A DNA stretch of 64,000 bases, taken from NCBI GenBank assembly GCA_024653215.1, contig JANLFU010000008.1, positions 1-64,000 of the forward strand, written 5' to 3'. The notes beneath the pieces are model-generated. The model worked only from the letters and a program-made list of their open reading frames with translations. It was not told the DNA's origin and ran no database searches. This document shows, piece by piece, positions 1-10,147 of the stretch. How positions within the stretch are numbered: the first letter of the stretch is position 1; every line of letters begins with the position of its first letter. Origin of the DNA: Candidatus Saccharicenans sp. (lineage in GTDB: Bacteria; Acidobacteriota; Aminicenantia; Aminicenantales; Saccharicenantaceae). Made by a program: the position numbers and the translations under genes.

Positions 1-2315
1 TTAGTTTCCTCTTTCTTGTCTATCTTTTTCTCAAAATCGAAACCGGGATACTTGGGCCGCGGATGGTAGATGGCATCCAGGGTGACCAGGAAGGAATTGG
101 CGATGACCCGCAGGTCCTTGAGGGAAAATCCGCAATCGTCGAGCTGCCCGTCCTGGAGGTGGGCATTAAAAATTTCGGTAATGACCCGCTTGAGGTTCTG
201 CCTGGTGGGAGAACGCAGGCTGCGGGCGGCCGCTTCCACCGAATCGGCCAGCAGAATCAAACCGGCTTCCTTGCTCCTGGGGGTCGGCCCCTGGTAGCGA
301 TAATCCTCGGCCTCGATCTTGTGGAGCTCCGGGTCGTATTTCTCCTTGGCTTTCTGGAAGAAATAACGGACGATGGAGGTCCCGTGGTGCTGGGCAATCA
401 GGTCGGTCAACTGGCGTGGCAGTTTCAATTTTCGGGCCAGGTCAATGCCGTCCTTGACGTGGTTGACGATGACCAGGGTGCTCAGCGAGGGAGTTAGCTC
501 CCGGTGAACATCGAAGGGAGAGGTCTGGTTCTCGCTGAAATATTCAGGTCTCTTAACCTTGCCGATATCATGGTAAAGCCCGCCGGCCTTGACCAGCATG
601 GCGTTGGCATTGATCTTTTCTGCGGCTTTTTCGGCCAGGGTGGCCACGATCAGTGAGTGATGGTAGGTTCCCGGCGCTTCCAGGGCCAGCTGCCGGAAAA
701 TCGGCAGGTCGGAGTTGGTCAGTTCGTGCAGCTTGGTGGCCGTGATGAACCCGAAGATGGTCTCAAAAACTGGAACGAGGACAAAGGCGATGGCGGCGCT
801 GACCAGGCCGCCAAAGATGGCGCTGAAGAGTTCGGTGGCCAGGCCGGTCAGGTCGGAGAAAGTCTGCCTGACCAGGTGAAAGATCAGGACCATGATGACC
901 TGGAAGGGGGCCAGGACCATCAACCCGGTCTTGAGGATCGAGCTGCGGCTGGAAGCCAGATAATACCTGAGGCCGTAGATGGCGGCGATCCCCCCCAACA
1001 AGACAAAGAGCACCAGGAAATAGTCGCCGCTGAGCAGGTACCCGGCCAGCAGGCTGTTTATCACGCAGTAGATGACCGCGATTTCGCTCCTGGTCAGCAG
1101 GGCAAAAATAAAGGTTCCGAACTGGAAGGGGAAGCCGAAGAGCAGGGCCTCTTTATCGACATTGATGACCGATACTGAGGCTCCCAGGGCCTCGGCGATG
1201 AACAGGCTGGACTTGTAGGCCACAAAACCCAGGAATAGGGTCAGCTCCATCATCTGCAGCAGGCGGAGTTGCTTTTCATCCCCGGTGACGTAGACGATGA
1301 AATTCCAGATGAAGAAGAAGATGATGGAATACAGAACCAGCAGCCCGGCAAAATTGATCAACCAGTGCGGCTGGCTGCTTATTTTTTGATTGATTATGGC
1401 AATCTGCCGGATGACCTCGGGAGTGGCTTCGTCTCCCTTCCTGATGATAACCTTTCCTTTTTTGATGGTGTAATAAACCGGCTCCACCTGGTTTCTGGCC
1501 TTGAGGCGGCGGATTTCCGTTTCCGGGGCATCGTAATTGATGGTCGGAGCCAGAAAGGCTGGAGCCAGGGTCTTCAACAGGTTCCTGGTGCGGGCCGGGA
1601 GTTCCAGGGCGTTTATCTCGGAAACCAGCTGGGCCCGGGCTTCCCTCAGCTCCAGGATTTCGGCTGCCTTGAGCAGCTTTTCTTCCTTTCCCCTGACCAC
1701 CAGCAGGCCTTTTTCCGGCTCCCCGTGGCTGAGCAGGCTGCGCGACAGAACAATTTCCTTTGACAGGACCGGGGCCAGGGTTTCGGCCAGCAACTGTTCC
1801 AGTTCCTGCGGGAAGCGCAACCTGGCCAGGTTGTTCAGGGTGGCCTCGTCTATGTCCAGGCCGAGGTTTTCAGACAGGTTCTTCTGCAGGTCTTTCAGGC
1901 CGAGGGCCGGAGTTGAGCTCTGCCAGGCCCGGCCGCTTTCAAAAAACTGCCTGATTTTTTCGCGGGTTACCGCGACTATCTTCTGGTTATAAAAATAGAC
2001 GGGGGGAATGGTGGACTCGGCCTGTTCCCGGCGACGGTCGGTGGCCTGGCTGTCCTCCACAGTTATCTCCAGCGGTGAGATTATGTCCTTGCTGGCTATC
2101 TCTCCGGGCTTGATTGAGGGCAGGGGTCGGGCCGGGAAATAGGAGATGAAAAACGAGATTATGGCCGCGAAAACAATTATGTAAAAGATGGGACTCTGGA
2201 TTATCTTTTTATGCCAGGCAACCTTCTCCTGGGGGCCGGCTTCCTTTTTCTTCCGTGGCGGAAAGATTTCCTCGCTCTTAAATAGCCGGAACTTGCGGAA
2301 CTGGATGGTTTTCAT
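1..2315 (-). CDS. pgpH: PgpH-type 7TM HD-domain c-di-AMP phosphodiesterase (3' end cut by window edge)
   Basis: Membrane phosphodiesterase of the 7TMR-HD family, which hydrolyses cyclic di-AMP in characterised members. Read from an ATG at 2315, the protein has a basic cytoplasmic N-terminus, one membrane span at about residues 45-62, an extracytoplasmic domain to about 315, a multi-span block at about 316-525, and a C-terminal HD domain with the metal motifs YHHS (about 549) and HDIGK (about 581). The frame is still open at base 1; about 771 codons are present, so only a few residues are probably missing. It starts 6 bp after the phoH stop. PhoH-PgpH order, often followed by ybeY, is conserved in many bacteria; ybeY would lie just outside the window. 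The family is certain; c-di-AMP as substrate is inferred from it. Confidence 0.9.
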   Translation of the reverse strand, partial: MKTIQFRKFRLFKSEEIFPPRKKKEAGPQEKVAWHKKIIQSPIFYIIVFAAIISFFISYFPARPLPSIKPGEIASKDIISPLEITVEDSQATDRRREQAESTIPPVYFYNQKIVAVTREKIRQFFESGRAWQSSTPALGLKDLQKNLSENLGLDIDEATLNNLARLRFPQELEQLLAETLAPVLSKEIVLSRSLLSHGEPEKGLLVVRGKEEKLLKAAEILELREARAQLVSEINALELPARTRNLLKTLAPAFLAPTINYDAPETEIRRLKARNQVEPVYYTIKKGKVIIRKGDEATPEVIRQIAIINQKISSQPHWLINFAGLLVLYSIIFFFIWNFIVYVTGDEKQLRLLQMMELTLFLGFVAYKSSLFIAEALGASVSVINVDKEALLFGFPFQFGTFIFALLTRSEIAVIYCVINSLLAGYLLSGDYFLVLFVLLGGIAAIYGLRYYLASSRSSILKTGLMVLAPFQVIMVLIFHLVRQTFSDLTGLATELFSAIFGGLVSAAIAFVLVPVFETIFGFITATKLHELTNSDLPIFRQLALEAPGTYHHSLIVATLAEKAAEKINANAMLVKAGGLYHDIGKVKRPEYFSENQTSPFDVHRELTPSLSTLVIVNHVKDGIDLARKLKLPRQLTDLIAQHHGTSIVRYFFQKAKEKYDPELHKIEAEDYRYQGPTPRSKEAGLILLADSVEAAARSLRSPTRQNLKRVITEIFNAHLQDGQLDDCGFSLKDLRVIANSFLVTLDAIYHPRPKYPGFDFEKKIDKKEET

Positions 2316-2321
2316 CTGGAA

Positions 2322-3266
<945 letters not shown>

Positions 3267-3327
3267 TTTATGGGATGGCTTGACCTCTGTCCATTCTGGA
3301 GTACATATCAGCTCTTCAGGTATCAAA

Positions 3328-3356
3328 ATTAAACCACGTGCGGTTTTTTTTGTCAA
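3328..3356 (-). promoter_or_regulatory. Sigma-70 promoter for phoH-pgpH
   Basis: On the minus strand TTGACA (3356-3351), a 17-bp spacer and TTTAAT (3333-3328) form a near-consensus promoter. Transcription would start near 3321, leaving a leader of about 55 nt before the phoH ATG. Confidence 0.6.
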
Positions 3357-3569
3357 GACAACCCTTTTTTCGGCTTAGGTCTGCCCTGTAAAAGATAAGG
3401 CGACAGGGGGGCCTTTTTATGTCAAGCCCATGTGCCCGGCTCAAGGCAAAGGATAGGTTTCCGGCTAACGGAATGGGCTTATAAGTTTGTCCGGCCAGCC
3501 TCATTACTATACTATCCTGAAACTGGAAAGATGACATTCATCTGGCCAGGGTTGGCCTGGCCTTAAAGG

Positions 3570-3598
3570 TTGAAAAACCGGCGGTTCTGTTATATAAA
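3570..3598 (+). promoter_or_regulatory. Sigma-70 promoter for the RHH-sat cluster
   Basis: TTGAAA at 3570-3575, 17 bp, then TATAAA at 3593-3598. The predicted start near 3605 places the AGGAGG ribosome site (3607-3612) almost at the 5' end, so the leader is very short. Confidence 0.55.
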
Positions 3599-3616
3599 AT
3601 CATCTCAGGAGGAATG

Positions 3617-3832
3617 ATGGAAAAAGAGTTTACCCCGGTCTCCATACCAACCTCTCTCTATAAAAAAATAGAAGAAAAGATCAAGGGAACCGAATTCAGC
3701 TCGGTCTCCAGCTACGTGACCAAGGTGCTCAGGGAAAGCCTTTCGAAGAACGAGGAAAACAAGGAAGTTTTCAGCGCCGAGGAAGAGGAAAAAATTAAGG
3801 AAAGGCTAAAAGCCCTGGGTTACATCGATTGA
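3617..3832 (+). CDS. Small ribbon-helix-helix (CopG/Arc-like) protein
   Basis: A 71-residue protein with the ribbon-helix-helix pattern: a short strand VSIPTSLYKKIEE, then a helix and FSSVSSYVTKVLRE, as in CopG/Arc-type DNA-binding proteins. The tail is highly charged and ends in RLKALGYID, a tail also common at the C-termini of sulfatase-like hydrolases, which I note without explanation. Two adjacent ATGs exist (3614 and 3617); 3617 has the better spacing to AGGAGG. It is the first gene of the cluster with sat and the phosphodiesterase, so it may regulate it. The fold is likely, the role inferred. Confidence 0.7.
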   Translation: MEKEFTPVSIPTSLYKKIEEKIKGTEFSSVSSYVTKVLRESLSKNEENKEVFSAEEEEKIKERLKALGYID

Positions 3833-3875
3833 CGGGCTGAATGGTTCTCTAATCCCCGACCCAAAGGAGTACCCG

Positions 3876-5024
3876 ATGATACCACCGCATGGCGGCCAAC
3901 TGGTAAATCGCCTGGCCGAACCAGGCCGAAAGGCTGAAATCCTGTCCAGGGCGGACGAGCTGGTTTCAATAGTTATCGACCCCGACCTGGTCTCTGACCT
4001 GGAAAACATTGCTACCGGGGTCTATTCACCGCTGACCGGGTTCCTGAACCGGGCTGATTTCCGTAGCGTCCTCAACCAGATGAGGCTATCGAACGACCTG
4101 CCCTGGACCATTCCGATAGTCATCGATGTGGACAGGGAACTTGCCGGCCAAATCAAGCCGTGCCAGCAGGTCCTGCTGAAGACAGAAGAAATGAAGCCGG
4201 TCGGCCTGCTGACGGTTGAAGACAAGTATGAATACGACCGGGAGGAATTCAGCCAGAAGGTCTACGGTACCACCGACCCAAGGCATCCTGGCGTCGGCCG
4301 GGTCCTGGCCATGAAGGAAGTTCTCCTGGGAGGACCCGTGGAATTGCTGGAACTGGAGCCAACTCCCTATGACCGTTACCGGCTGTCCCCGAAGGAAACC
4401 AGGATTCTGTTCAGGGAAAAAGGCTGGAAGACGGTGGTCGGCTTTCAGACCCGCAATACCCCCCACCTCGGCCATGAATACGTGCAGAAGGCGGCCCTGA
4501 CCTTTACCGACGGGTTGTTCATCAACCCGGTCATCGGCCGGAAGAAAAAGGGTGATTTCCGGGACGAGGTGATACTGGCTTCCTACGAGGAACTCATCAA
4601 ACATTATTACCTCAAGGAGCGGGCAGTCATGGCCATCCTGAAGATGGAGATGCGCTATGCCGGGCCGCGGGAAGCCATCCATCATGCCATCATCAGGAAG
4701 AATTTCGGTTGCACCCACATCATCATCGGCCGTGACCATGCCGGGGTAGGGAATTATTACCATCCCTATGCTGCCCAGGAAATCTTTGAGGAGTTTCCGG
4801 ACCTGGGCATAGTACCGCTCTTTTTCAAGTCATTCTTCTTCTGCAAGAAATGCGGTTCCATCGAAAATGAAAAGACCTGTCCCCACGATTCCTCGTCCCA
4901 TATCCAGTTTTCCGGGACGAGAATCCGGGACCTGCTGGTCAAGGGCGAAATTCCGCCGCCGGAACTGATGCGGCCGGAAGTGGCCAGAATCATCCTGTCT
5001 TTTGACAACCCGTTTAATGATTAG
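3876..5024 (+). CDS. sat: ATP sulfurylase (sulfate adenylyltransferase)
   Basis: Makes adenosine 5'-phosphosulfate (APS) from ATP and sulfate in the cytoplasm. The 382-residue, single-polypeptide Sat type is shown by QTRNTPHLGHEY at about residue 191 (the nucleotide-binding QTRN and HxxH motifs), GRDHAG at about 285, and a C-terminal four-ligand zinc site (CKKCG and the following C and H, about 323-337) seen in bacterial and archaeal Sat. The ATG is preceded by AAGGAG. Downstream lie a hydrolase and APS kinase; no APS reductase or dissimilatory sulfite reductase gene is present here, so the likely product of the cluster is PAPS. Confidence 0.95.
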   Translation: MIPPHGGQLVNRLAEPGRKAEILSRADELVSIVIDPDLVSDLENIATGVYSPLTGFLNRADFRSVLNQMRLSNDLPWTIPIVIDVDRELAGQIKPCQQVLLKTEEMKPVGLLTVEDKYEYDREEFSQKVYGTTDPRHPGVGRVLAMKEVLLGGPVELLELEPTPYDRYRLSPKETRILFREKGWKTVVGFQTRNTPHLGHEYVQKAALTFTDGLFINPVIGRKKKGDFRDEVILASYEELIKHYYLKERAVMAILKMEMRYAGPREAIHHAIIRKNFGCTHIIIGRDHAGVGNYYHPYAAQEIFEEFPDLGIVPLFFKSFFFCKKCGSIENEKTCPHDSSSHIQFSGTRIRDLLVKGEIPPPELMRPEVARIILSFDNPFND

Positions 5025-5063
5025 AGCCGGGAGAGACTTCCAACAGAAAGGTGAATTAGCCTC

Positions 5064-6434
5064 ATGAAAAAGCGACTTCTGGTGATAGGTCTTGATTGCG
5101 CCGCCCCGGCCCTGGTTTTCGACCGGGCGGCCGAGCTCCCCAACCTGAAAAAACTCATGGATGCTGGCCTACATGGAAAACTCAGAAGCTGCGACCCGCC
5201 CATCACCATCCCGGCCTGGATGGTCATGGCCACCGGGCAGGACCCCGGGCAGCTCGGGCTCTACGGCTTCAGGCATCGCCGCGGCTATGAATACAACAAG
5301 ATGTGGATTGCCAACTCCACCGCGGTTAAAGAAAAAACTGTCTGGGATTACCTCGGGGAGCAGGGCCGGGAGAGCGTGCTGGTGAGCGTCCCGCCCAGTT
5401 ATCCGCCGAAGCCGGTCCGGGGAAAGCTGATTTCCTGCTTTATCACTCCCTCCAGCGAACAGGCCTATACCTACCCGGCTGAGCTCCGCCAGGAAATTGA
5501 AGAGCGGTTCGGGCCGTTCAGGTTTGATGTCACTTTCAGGACAGAAGACCGGTCCCAGGTGCTGTCAGAAATCTACCAGATGACCGAAAATCATTTCCAG
5601 GTGATAGATTATCTTCTCCAGGATAAAAACTGGTCGCTGTTCTGGTTTGTGGAAATTGGCGTCGACCGGGTCCACCATGCCTTCTGGAAGTTCATGGACC
5701 GGGACCATCATCTCTACGAACCCGGTAATCCCTACGAAACGGTCATCCCCGACTACTACCGTTTCCTGGATGAGAAAATCGGACAGCTACTGGAGAAAGT
5801 TGATGACCGGACGGCGGTGCTGGTGGTCTCCGACCACGGGGCCAAGAGAATGAAGGGGGCCTTCTGCGTCAACGACTGGCTGATTGAACAGGGCGACCTG
5901 GTGGTCACCGAGCCGCCGCAGCGCGGGGAGAGCGTGGACAAACTGAAGATCGACTGGACCAGGACCAGGGCCTGGGGCTGGGGCGGTTATTACGCCAGAA
6001 TTTTCCTCAACGTGGAGGGACGAGAGCCCCAGGGAATAATAAGGCCGGAAGATTATGAAGCGACCAGGGACGAGCTGGCCGAAAGGCTCCGGGCCATTCG
6101 TGGTCCCCGGGGTGAAGAATGGAAAACCGTGGTCATCAAGCCCCAGGAACATTACCCGGAGCTGAACGGAGAATATCCAGACCTGATGGTCTATTTTGAC
6201 GACCTCTACTGGCGCTCGGCCGGGACCCTGGGTTACGGCACCATGTACCTTGAGGAGAACGACACCGGGCCCGATGATGCCGTTCATGATTACGAGGGCA
6301 TATACATACTCTATGACCCGGAGAAAAAAGGCGGCCGGGAACAAGACGCCAACATCCTGGATATAGCCCCGACCATTCTCAGGTTGCTTGAAGGCCCTGA
6401 GGTCCCCGGGCTCAGGGGAAAGGTGATAGAATGA
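5064..6434 (+). CDS. Alkaline-phosphatase-superfamily type I phosphodiesterase/sulfatase-like hydrolase
   Basis: A 456-residue soluble protein of the type I phosphodiesterase/nucleotide pyrophosphatase branch of the alkaline phosphatase superfamily. Visible metal-site elements are VIGLDC near residue 10, the probable nucleophile threonine in the ITIPAW segment (about 47), DRVHHAFW (about 200), VVSDHG (about 256), and a C-terminal HDYEG histidine. No signal peptide is seen, so it acts in the cytoplasm. Its place between sat and cysC suggests a nucleotide or sulfonucleotide substrate, for instance a sulfated or phosphorylated ester, but the substrate cannot be read from sequence. Confidence 0.8.
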   Translation: MKKRLLVIGLDCAAPALVFDRAAELPNLKKLMDAGLHGKLRSCDPPITIPAWMVMATGQDPGQLGLYGFRHRRGYEYNKMWIANSTAVKEKTVWDYLGEQGRESVLVSVPPSYPPKPVRGKLISCFITPSSEQAYTYPAELRQEIEERFGPFRFDVTFRTEDRSQVLSEIYQMTENHFQVIDYLLQDKNWSLFWFVEIGVDRVHHAFWKFMDRDHHLYEPGNPYETVIPDYYRFLDEKIGQLLEKVDDRTAVLVVSDHGAKRMKGAFCVNDWLIEQGDLVVTEPPQRGESVDKLKIDWTRTRAWGWGGYYARIFLNVEGREPQGIIRPEDYEATRDELAERLRAIRGPRGEEWKTVVIKPQEHYPELNGEYPDLMVYFDDLYWRSAGTLGYGTMYLEENDTGPDDAVHDYEGIYILYDPEKKGGREQDANILDIAPTILRLLEGPEVPGLRGKVIE

Positions 6435-6507
6435 TAGCCAGGCCCTAACCGGCCTTAAACCAGGATTCCTGGTGAATTTATAAAAAGTAATAATAAGGAG
6501 TTCATAG

Positions 6508-7059
6508 ATGTGTCAGGAACAGAAAGGATTTACCCTGTGGTTTACCGGGTTGCCCTGCTCCGGAAAATCGGCCGTGGCCGACCGGGTGGCCGAGATTCTT
6601 CGTGCCCATAACCTGAAGGTGGAAAGGCTGGACGGTGACGTGGTCCGCAAGAGCCTGTGCCGCGACCTGGGCTTTTCCAAGAAGGACCGTGATGAAAACA
6701 TCCGCCGGGTGGCCTTCGTGGCCAAGCTGTTGACCAGGAACGGGGTGGCCGTTCTGACTTCATTCATTTCTCCCTACCGCGAGATCAGGGATGAAGCCCG
6801 GAGGGAGATAGGGGAATTTATCGAGGTCTATGTCAAGTGTCCGCTCGAGGTCTGCATGAGCCGGGATGTTAAGGGAATGTACCAGAAAGCCATCCGCGGC
6901 GAGATCAAGGAATTTACCGGCATCTCCGACCCCTACGAGGAGCCGGTCAACCCCGAGCTGGTGCTGGAAACCGACCGGGAGACACTGGACGAGAGTGCCC
7001 GGAAGGTCCTGGATTACCTGAAGAAATCTGGTTATCTTGATGACCATGTCCATCTGTGA
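6508..7059 (+). CDS. cysC: Adenylylsulfate (APS) kinase
   Basis: Phosphorylates APS to PAPS, the sulfate donor for sulfotransferases. At 183 residues it has the usual length. Walker A GLPCSGKS is at 14-21, followed by LDGDVVR, the DENIRR stretch and FISPYREIRDEAR, all typical of APS kinase. A strong AAGGAG lies before the ATG. It follows the hydrolase by 73 bp and precedes the epimerase by 9 bp. Together with sat it gives a complete route from sulfate to PAPS; no sulfotransferase is encoded in the window. Confidence 0.94.
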   Translation: MCQEQKGFTLWFTGLPCSGKSAVADRVAEILRAHNLKVERLDGDVVRKSLCRDLGFSKKDRDENIRRVAFVAKLLTRNGVAVLTSFISPYREIRDEARREIGEFIEVYVKCPLEVCMSRDVKGMYQKAIRGEIKEFTGISDPYEEPVNPELVLETDRETLDESARKVLDYLKKSGYLDDHVHL

Positions 7060-7068
7060 GGCAGCCTG

Positions 7069-8016
7069 ATGCTCAAGTACAGTCGCTACCTGGTGACCGG
7101 CGGAGCCGGTTTTATCGGCTCCCACCTGGTGGAAAGACTGGTCAGCCTGGGCTGCCAGGTCAGGGTGCTGGATGATTTTTCTACTGGCAAAGAGGAAAAT
7201 CTTTCCCACCTGTCCGGCCGGGTGGAAATCATCCGCGGCGACATCAGAGATAGAGAGCTCTGCCAGAAGGCCGCCGAAGGCATGGAAGTGGTCCTGCACC
7301 AGGCTGCCCTGGCCTCGGTGCCCAGGTCGGTTTCAGAACCGCTCCTGGCCCATGAAATCAACCTGACCGGAACCCTGAACCTGCTGCTGGCGGCTGCTCG
7401 AAAAGGCATCCGCAGCTTTGTTTTTGCCTCGTCTTCGGCCGTCTACGGCGACGACCAGACCTTTCCCAAGAAGGAAGGCCTGGAAGGGAAAGCCCTATCG
7501 CCCTACGGCGCCCAGAAATTGGCCTCTGAGAAGTACTGCCAGGTTTTCAGCCAGCTTTACAACTTCAATGCCGTCAGCCTGCGTTACTTCAACGTCTTCG
7601 GGCCCAGGCAGGACCCTGGTTCCCAGTATGCCGCGGTTATTCCGATCTTCATCACCAGGATGCTGCGGGGCCAGCCGCCGATAATCTATGGCGATGGCCA
7701 CCAGAGTCGCGATTTTATCTACGTGGAGAACGTGGTCCAGGCCAATTTGCTGGCCGCCAATGCTACCGATTTCCGCGGCGAGGTCTTTAATATCGGAATG
7801 GCTTCCAGAATTACGGTTAAGGAACTGGCTGCAATTCTGAATTCGTTGCTCGGGGTCAAGATGTCGCCGGTTTATGCCGACCCCCGCCCCGGGGACATCA
7901 TGGAATCATATGCCGATATCAGCCGGGCCGAGCGTCACCTCGGTTTCAGGCCAGAAGTTGATTTTGAAAAGGGATTGAAGCTGACCATAGACTGGTATAA
8001 ATCCAGGATGGGCTGA
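7069..8016 (+). CDS. NAD-dependent sugar-nucleotide epimerase/dehydratase (extended SDR)
   Basis: A 315-residue extended short-chain dehydrogenase/reductase of the GalE/WbpP type. The NAD-binding motif GGAGFIGSH is at 11-19, the serine of SSSAVYG at about 119-125, and the catalytic Tyr-x3-Lys as YGAQK at about 146. It acts on a nucleotide sugar, most likely UDP-linked, by epimerising or dehydrating it. Its start overlaps nothing but sits 9 bp after cysC, so it is cotranscribed. The pairing of PAPS synthesis with sugar-nucleotide chemistry hints at a sulfated surface glycan. The exact sugar is not determinable. Confidence 0.85.
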   Translation: MLKYSRYLVTGGAGFIGSHLVERLVSLGCQVRVLDDFSTGKEENLSHLSGRVEIIRGDIRDRELCQKAAEGMEVVLHQAALASVPRSVSEPLLAHEINLTGTLNLLLAAARKGIRSFVFASSSAVYGDDQTFPKKEGLEGKALSPYGAQKLASEKYCQVFSQLYNFNAVSLRYFNVFGPRQDPGSQYAAVIPIFITRMLRGQPPIIYGDGHQSRDFIYVENVVQANLLAANATDFRGEVFNIGMASRITVKELAAILNSLLGVKMSPVYADPRPGDIMESYADISRAERHLGFRPEVDFEKGLKLTIDWYKSRMG

Positions 8017-8021
8017 GGTTG

Positions 8022-9008
8022 TCAGCAAATCCTTGGCAGGAGTTCCGAGGTCAGGGGTTCCAGGAGCCGCAGGCCACCGCTTGAAGTCCGGAGCAGGGCT
8101 TCGCCCTTCCGCCCGATTTTATCCTGGACTTCTCCGATGATGGCTGCCTCGCGGGAAGCGGCCTGCCTTTTAAGGAAATTCAGGACCCGTTTAGCTTCAG
8201 ATTCTTTAACCACCATGAGGGCCCGGCCCTCGCAGGCCAGGTAAAGCGGGTCAATCCCGAGGATTTCCACCGCTCCTCGAAGGGCCCGGGAAAAAGGGAT
8301 ACTTTCTTCTTCCACCAGCAGGGGATAGCCGACCTTCTCAGCCAGTTCGGATAGCACCGTGGCCAGTCCTCCCCGGGTGATATCCCGCATCCAGAGTACG
8401 CCTTTTTTCCAGAGGGGAAGGAGAAAAAGCAGCGGTCCGCAATCGCTCCTGACCCGCGAAGACAGCCTGAAATTGTTCCTGGCCAGCATGATGGCCAGGC
8501 CATGTTCGCCCACCGGTCCAGTCACCAGTATCTTGTCGCCCGGCCTGACCTTCTCAGGCTCCGGGCATCCAACCAGGTGTCCGACTCCGGCGGTATTGAT
8601 GTAAATCCTGTCAGCCTGGCCGCGGGGGACCACCTTGGTATCGCCGGTGACGATACTCACCCGGTTCCTGGAAGCAGTCTTCCGGATGGAAAGCAGGATT
8701 TTTTCCAGGGTGGCCAGTTCCAGGCCTTCTTCTATGATCAGGGCCAGGGACAGGTATTCGGGCCTGGCACCGGACACCACCAGGTCGTTCACCGTTCCGT
8801 TGACGCACAGCGTCCCGATATCGCCTCCCGGAAAGAAGATCGGGTCGACCGTGTAGGAATCAGTGGTCAGGGCCAGGCCGCCCGGCAGCAGGGCCGAATC
8901 ATGAAGAGCATTAAGATACCGGTTCTTGAATACGGGCAGCAGCTTTTCTTTGATAAATTCCTGCATCAGGCGACCGCCGCTGCCCATTTCCAGGCTGACC
9001 TGTTTCAT
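8022..9008 (-). CDS. hypE: [NiFe]-hydrogenase maturation protein HypE
   Basis: HypE dehydrates a carbamoyl group carried on its C-terminal cysteine to make the cyanide ligand of the [NiFe] active site. The 328-residue protein has the AIR-synthase/PurM fold (GSGGRLMQEFI at the N-terminus, TGDTKVVPRG, and DITRGGLATVL) and ends exactly in PRIC, the essential terminal cysteine. Its ATG overlaps the hypD stop by 4 bp (ATGA), so translation is coupled. It converges on the epimerase gene with a 5-bp gap and no evident terminator between. Confidence 0.96.
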   Translation of the reverse strand: MKQVSLEMGSGGRLMQEFIKEKLLPVFKNRYLNALHDSALLPGGLALTTDSYTVDPIFFPGGDIGTLCVNGTVNDLVVSGARPEYLSLALIIEEGLELATLEKILLSIRKTASRNRVSIVTGDTKVVPRGQADRIYINTAGVGHLVGCPEPEKVRPGDKILVTGPVGEHGLAIMLARNNFRLSSRVRSDCGPLLFLLPLWKKGVLWMRDITRGGLATVLSELAEKVGYPLLVEEESIPFSRALRGAVEILGIDPLYLACEGRALMVVKESEAKRVLNFLKRQAASREAAIIGEVQDKIGRKGEALLRTSSGGLRLLEPLTSELLPRIC

Positions 9009-10144
9009 TGCTTTCTGCCTCCGGATGAATATTTATATTCGATCAGGCAGGCGCCTTCGTAAGACACCATACATGGACCCCGGGGATGTTCGGGATCACA
9101 GGACCGGCCAAAGAGCGGGCAATCCACCGGCTCAATCAGGCCCTTTAACACTTCTCCACACCGGCAGCCCAGCTTGAGAGGCTTGGCCGGTCGGAGCTGC
9201 AGGTTAAATTTCCGGACCGCATCCAGTTCCAGGAAGCGGGGTTTAAGGCGCAGACCGCTTCTCTTGATACGGCCCAGGCCGCGCCAGTCAGCCTCGTAAG
9301 GCTCCAGCATTTCTTCCATCAGGGCCAGGGCCCTGGGGTTACCCTCGGCCTGGACCACCCGGCGGTATTCGTTGGCCACTTCAGGGCGTCCCAGCCGGAT
9401 TTGCCTGGCCACGGACAGAATACCCAGAAGCACATCGGCCGGCTCAAAGCCGGCTATGGCTCCCGGCACCCCGAATTTTTCGGGCACGAAGCGGTAGGCC
9501 TTCTGGCCGATGATGACGCTGACATGCCCCGGGTAGATAAAACCGTCTATGGCCACTTCCCCCGATTCCAGGATGGCCTGGAGGGCCGGGGGAATCAACC
9601 ACAGGGCGGCCAGCAGGGAAAAATTCTTCAGGTTCTCAGCGGCAGCCCTCTTGACGGTGAAGGCGATGGCCGGAATGGTGGTTTCGAACCCGGCTCCAAA
9701 GAAAATGACTTCCTTTTCCGGGTTTTTGACGGCCAGCTCCAGGGCCTCTTCCGGCGAATAGACAATTCTTATTTCCGAGCCCGGCGCGGGAACCGTGGTC
9801 TGGAGAGAACCACGGGCCGTGGGCACCCTGGTCATGTCGCCGAAGGTGCCCACCAGGATGTTCTTCCTGGAGGTGACCAGGTCGATTATGGCTTCGTGGT
9901 AGTAATCGGGAGTTATGCAGACCGGGCAGCCTGGCCCGGAGACCATCGCCACTCCAGCTTCCCGCAGCAGGGGTTTCAAGCCCGAACGGTGCAGGGTCAT
10001 GGTATGGGTGCCGCAGACTTCCATGATTCTCAAGGGACGGCCTATGGTCCCGGTTTCGACGGATATGGCTTTGAGCAGGCTCCTGATGGTTGGACCAGAG
10101 CGCCAGTCAGATAATAATTCCCGGGAAGGTTTTTTGCGGGCCAT
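9005..10144 (-). CDS. hypD: [NiFe]-hydrogenase maturation protein HypD
   Basis: HypD, with HypC, is the scaffold on which the Fe(CN)2CO unit is built. Conserved cysteine motifs are all visible in the 379 residues: EVCGTHT near 41, GPGCPVC near 70, and the C-terminal [4Fe-4S] cysteines in GCRCGEV, DCPLFGRSC and GPCMVSYEGAC (about 325-370). It lies 3 bp downstream of hypC and overlaps hypE by 4 bp. hypA, hypB, hypF and the hydrogenase itself are not in the window. Confidence 0.97.
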   Translation of the reverse strand: MARKKPSRELLSDWRSGPTIRSLLKAISVETGTIGRPLRIMEVCGTHTMTLHRSGLKPLLREAGVAMVSGPGCPVCITPDYYHEAIIDLVTSRKNILVGTFGDMTRVPTARGSLQTTVPAPGSEIRIVYSPEEALELAVKNPEKEVIFFGAGFETTIPAIAFTVKRAAAENLKNFSLLAALWLIPPALQAILESGEVAIDGFIYPGHVSVIIGQKAYRFVPEKFGVPGAIAGFEPADVLLGILSVARQIRLGRPEVANEYRRVVQAEGNPRALALMEEMLEPYEADWRGLGRIKRSGLRLKPRFLELDAVRKFNLQLRPAKPLKLGCRCGEVLKGLIEPVDCPLFGRSCDPEHPRGPCMVSYEGACLIEYKYSSGGRKQ

Positions 10145-10147
10145 GGC

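Larger units (their letters stand above)
3267..3613. other. Divergent intergenic region phoH / RHH-sat cluster
   Basis: This 347-base gap holds the phoH promoter on the minus strand and a second promoter on the plus strand for the sulfate-activation cluster. A 73-codon open frame inside it on the minus strand lacks a ribosome site and family resemblance, so I see no gene here. Confidence 0.6.

Noticed and set aside
3316-3537. A 73-codon minus-strand frame upstream of phoH
   Set aside because: It overlaps the phoH promoter and has no ribosome site or resemblance to known proteins.
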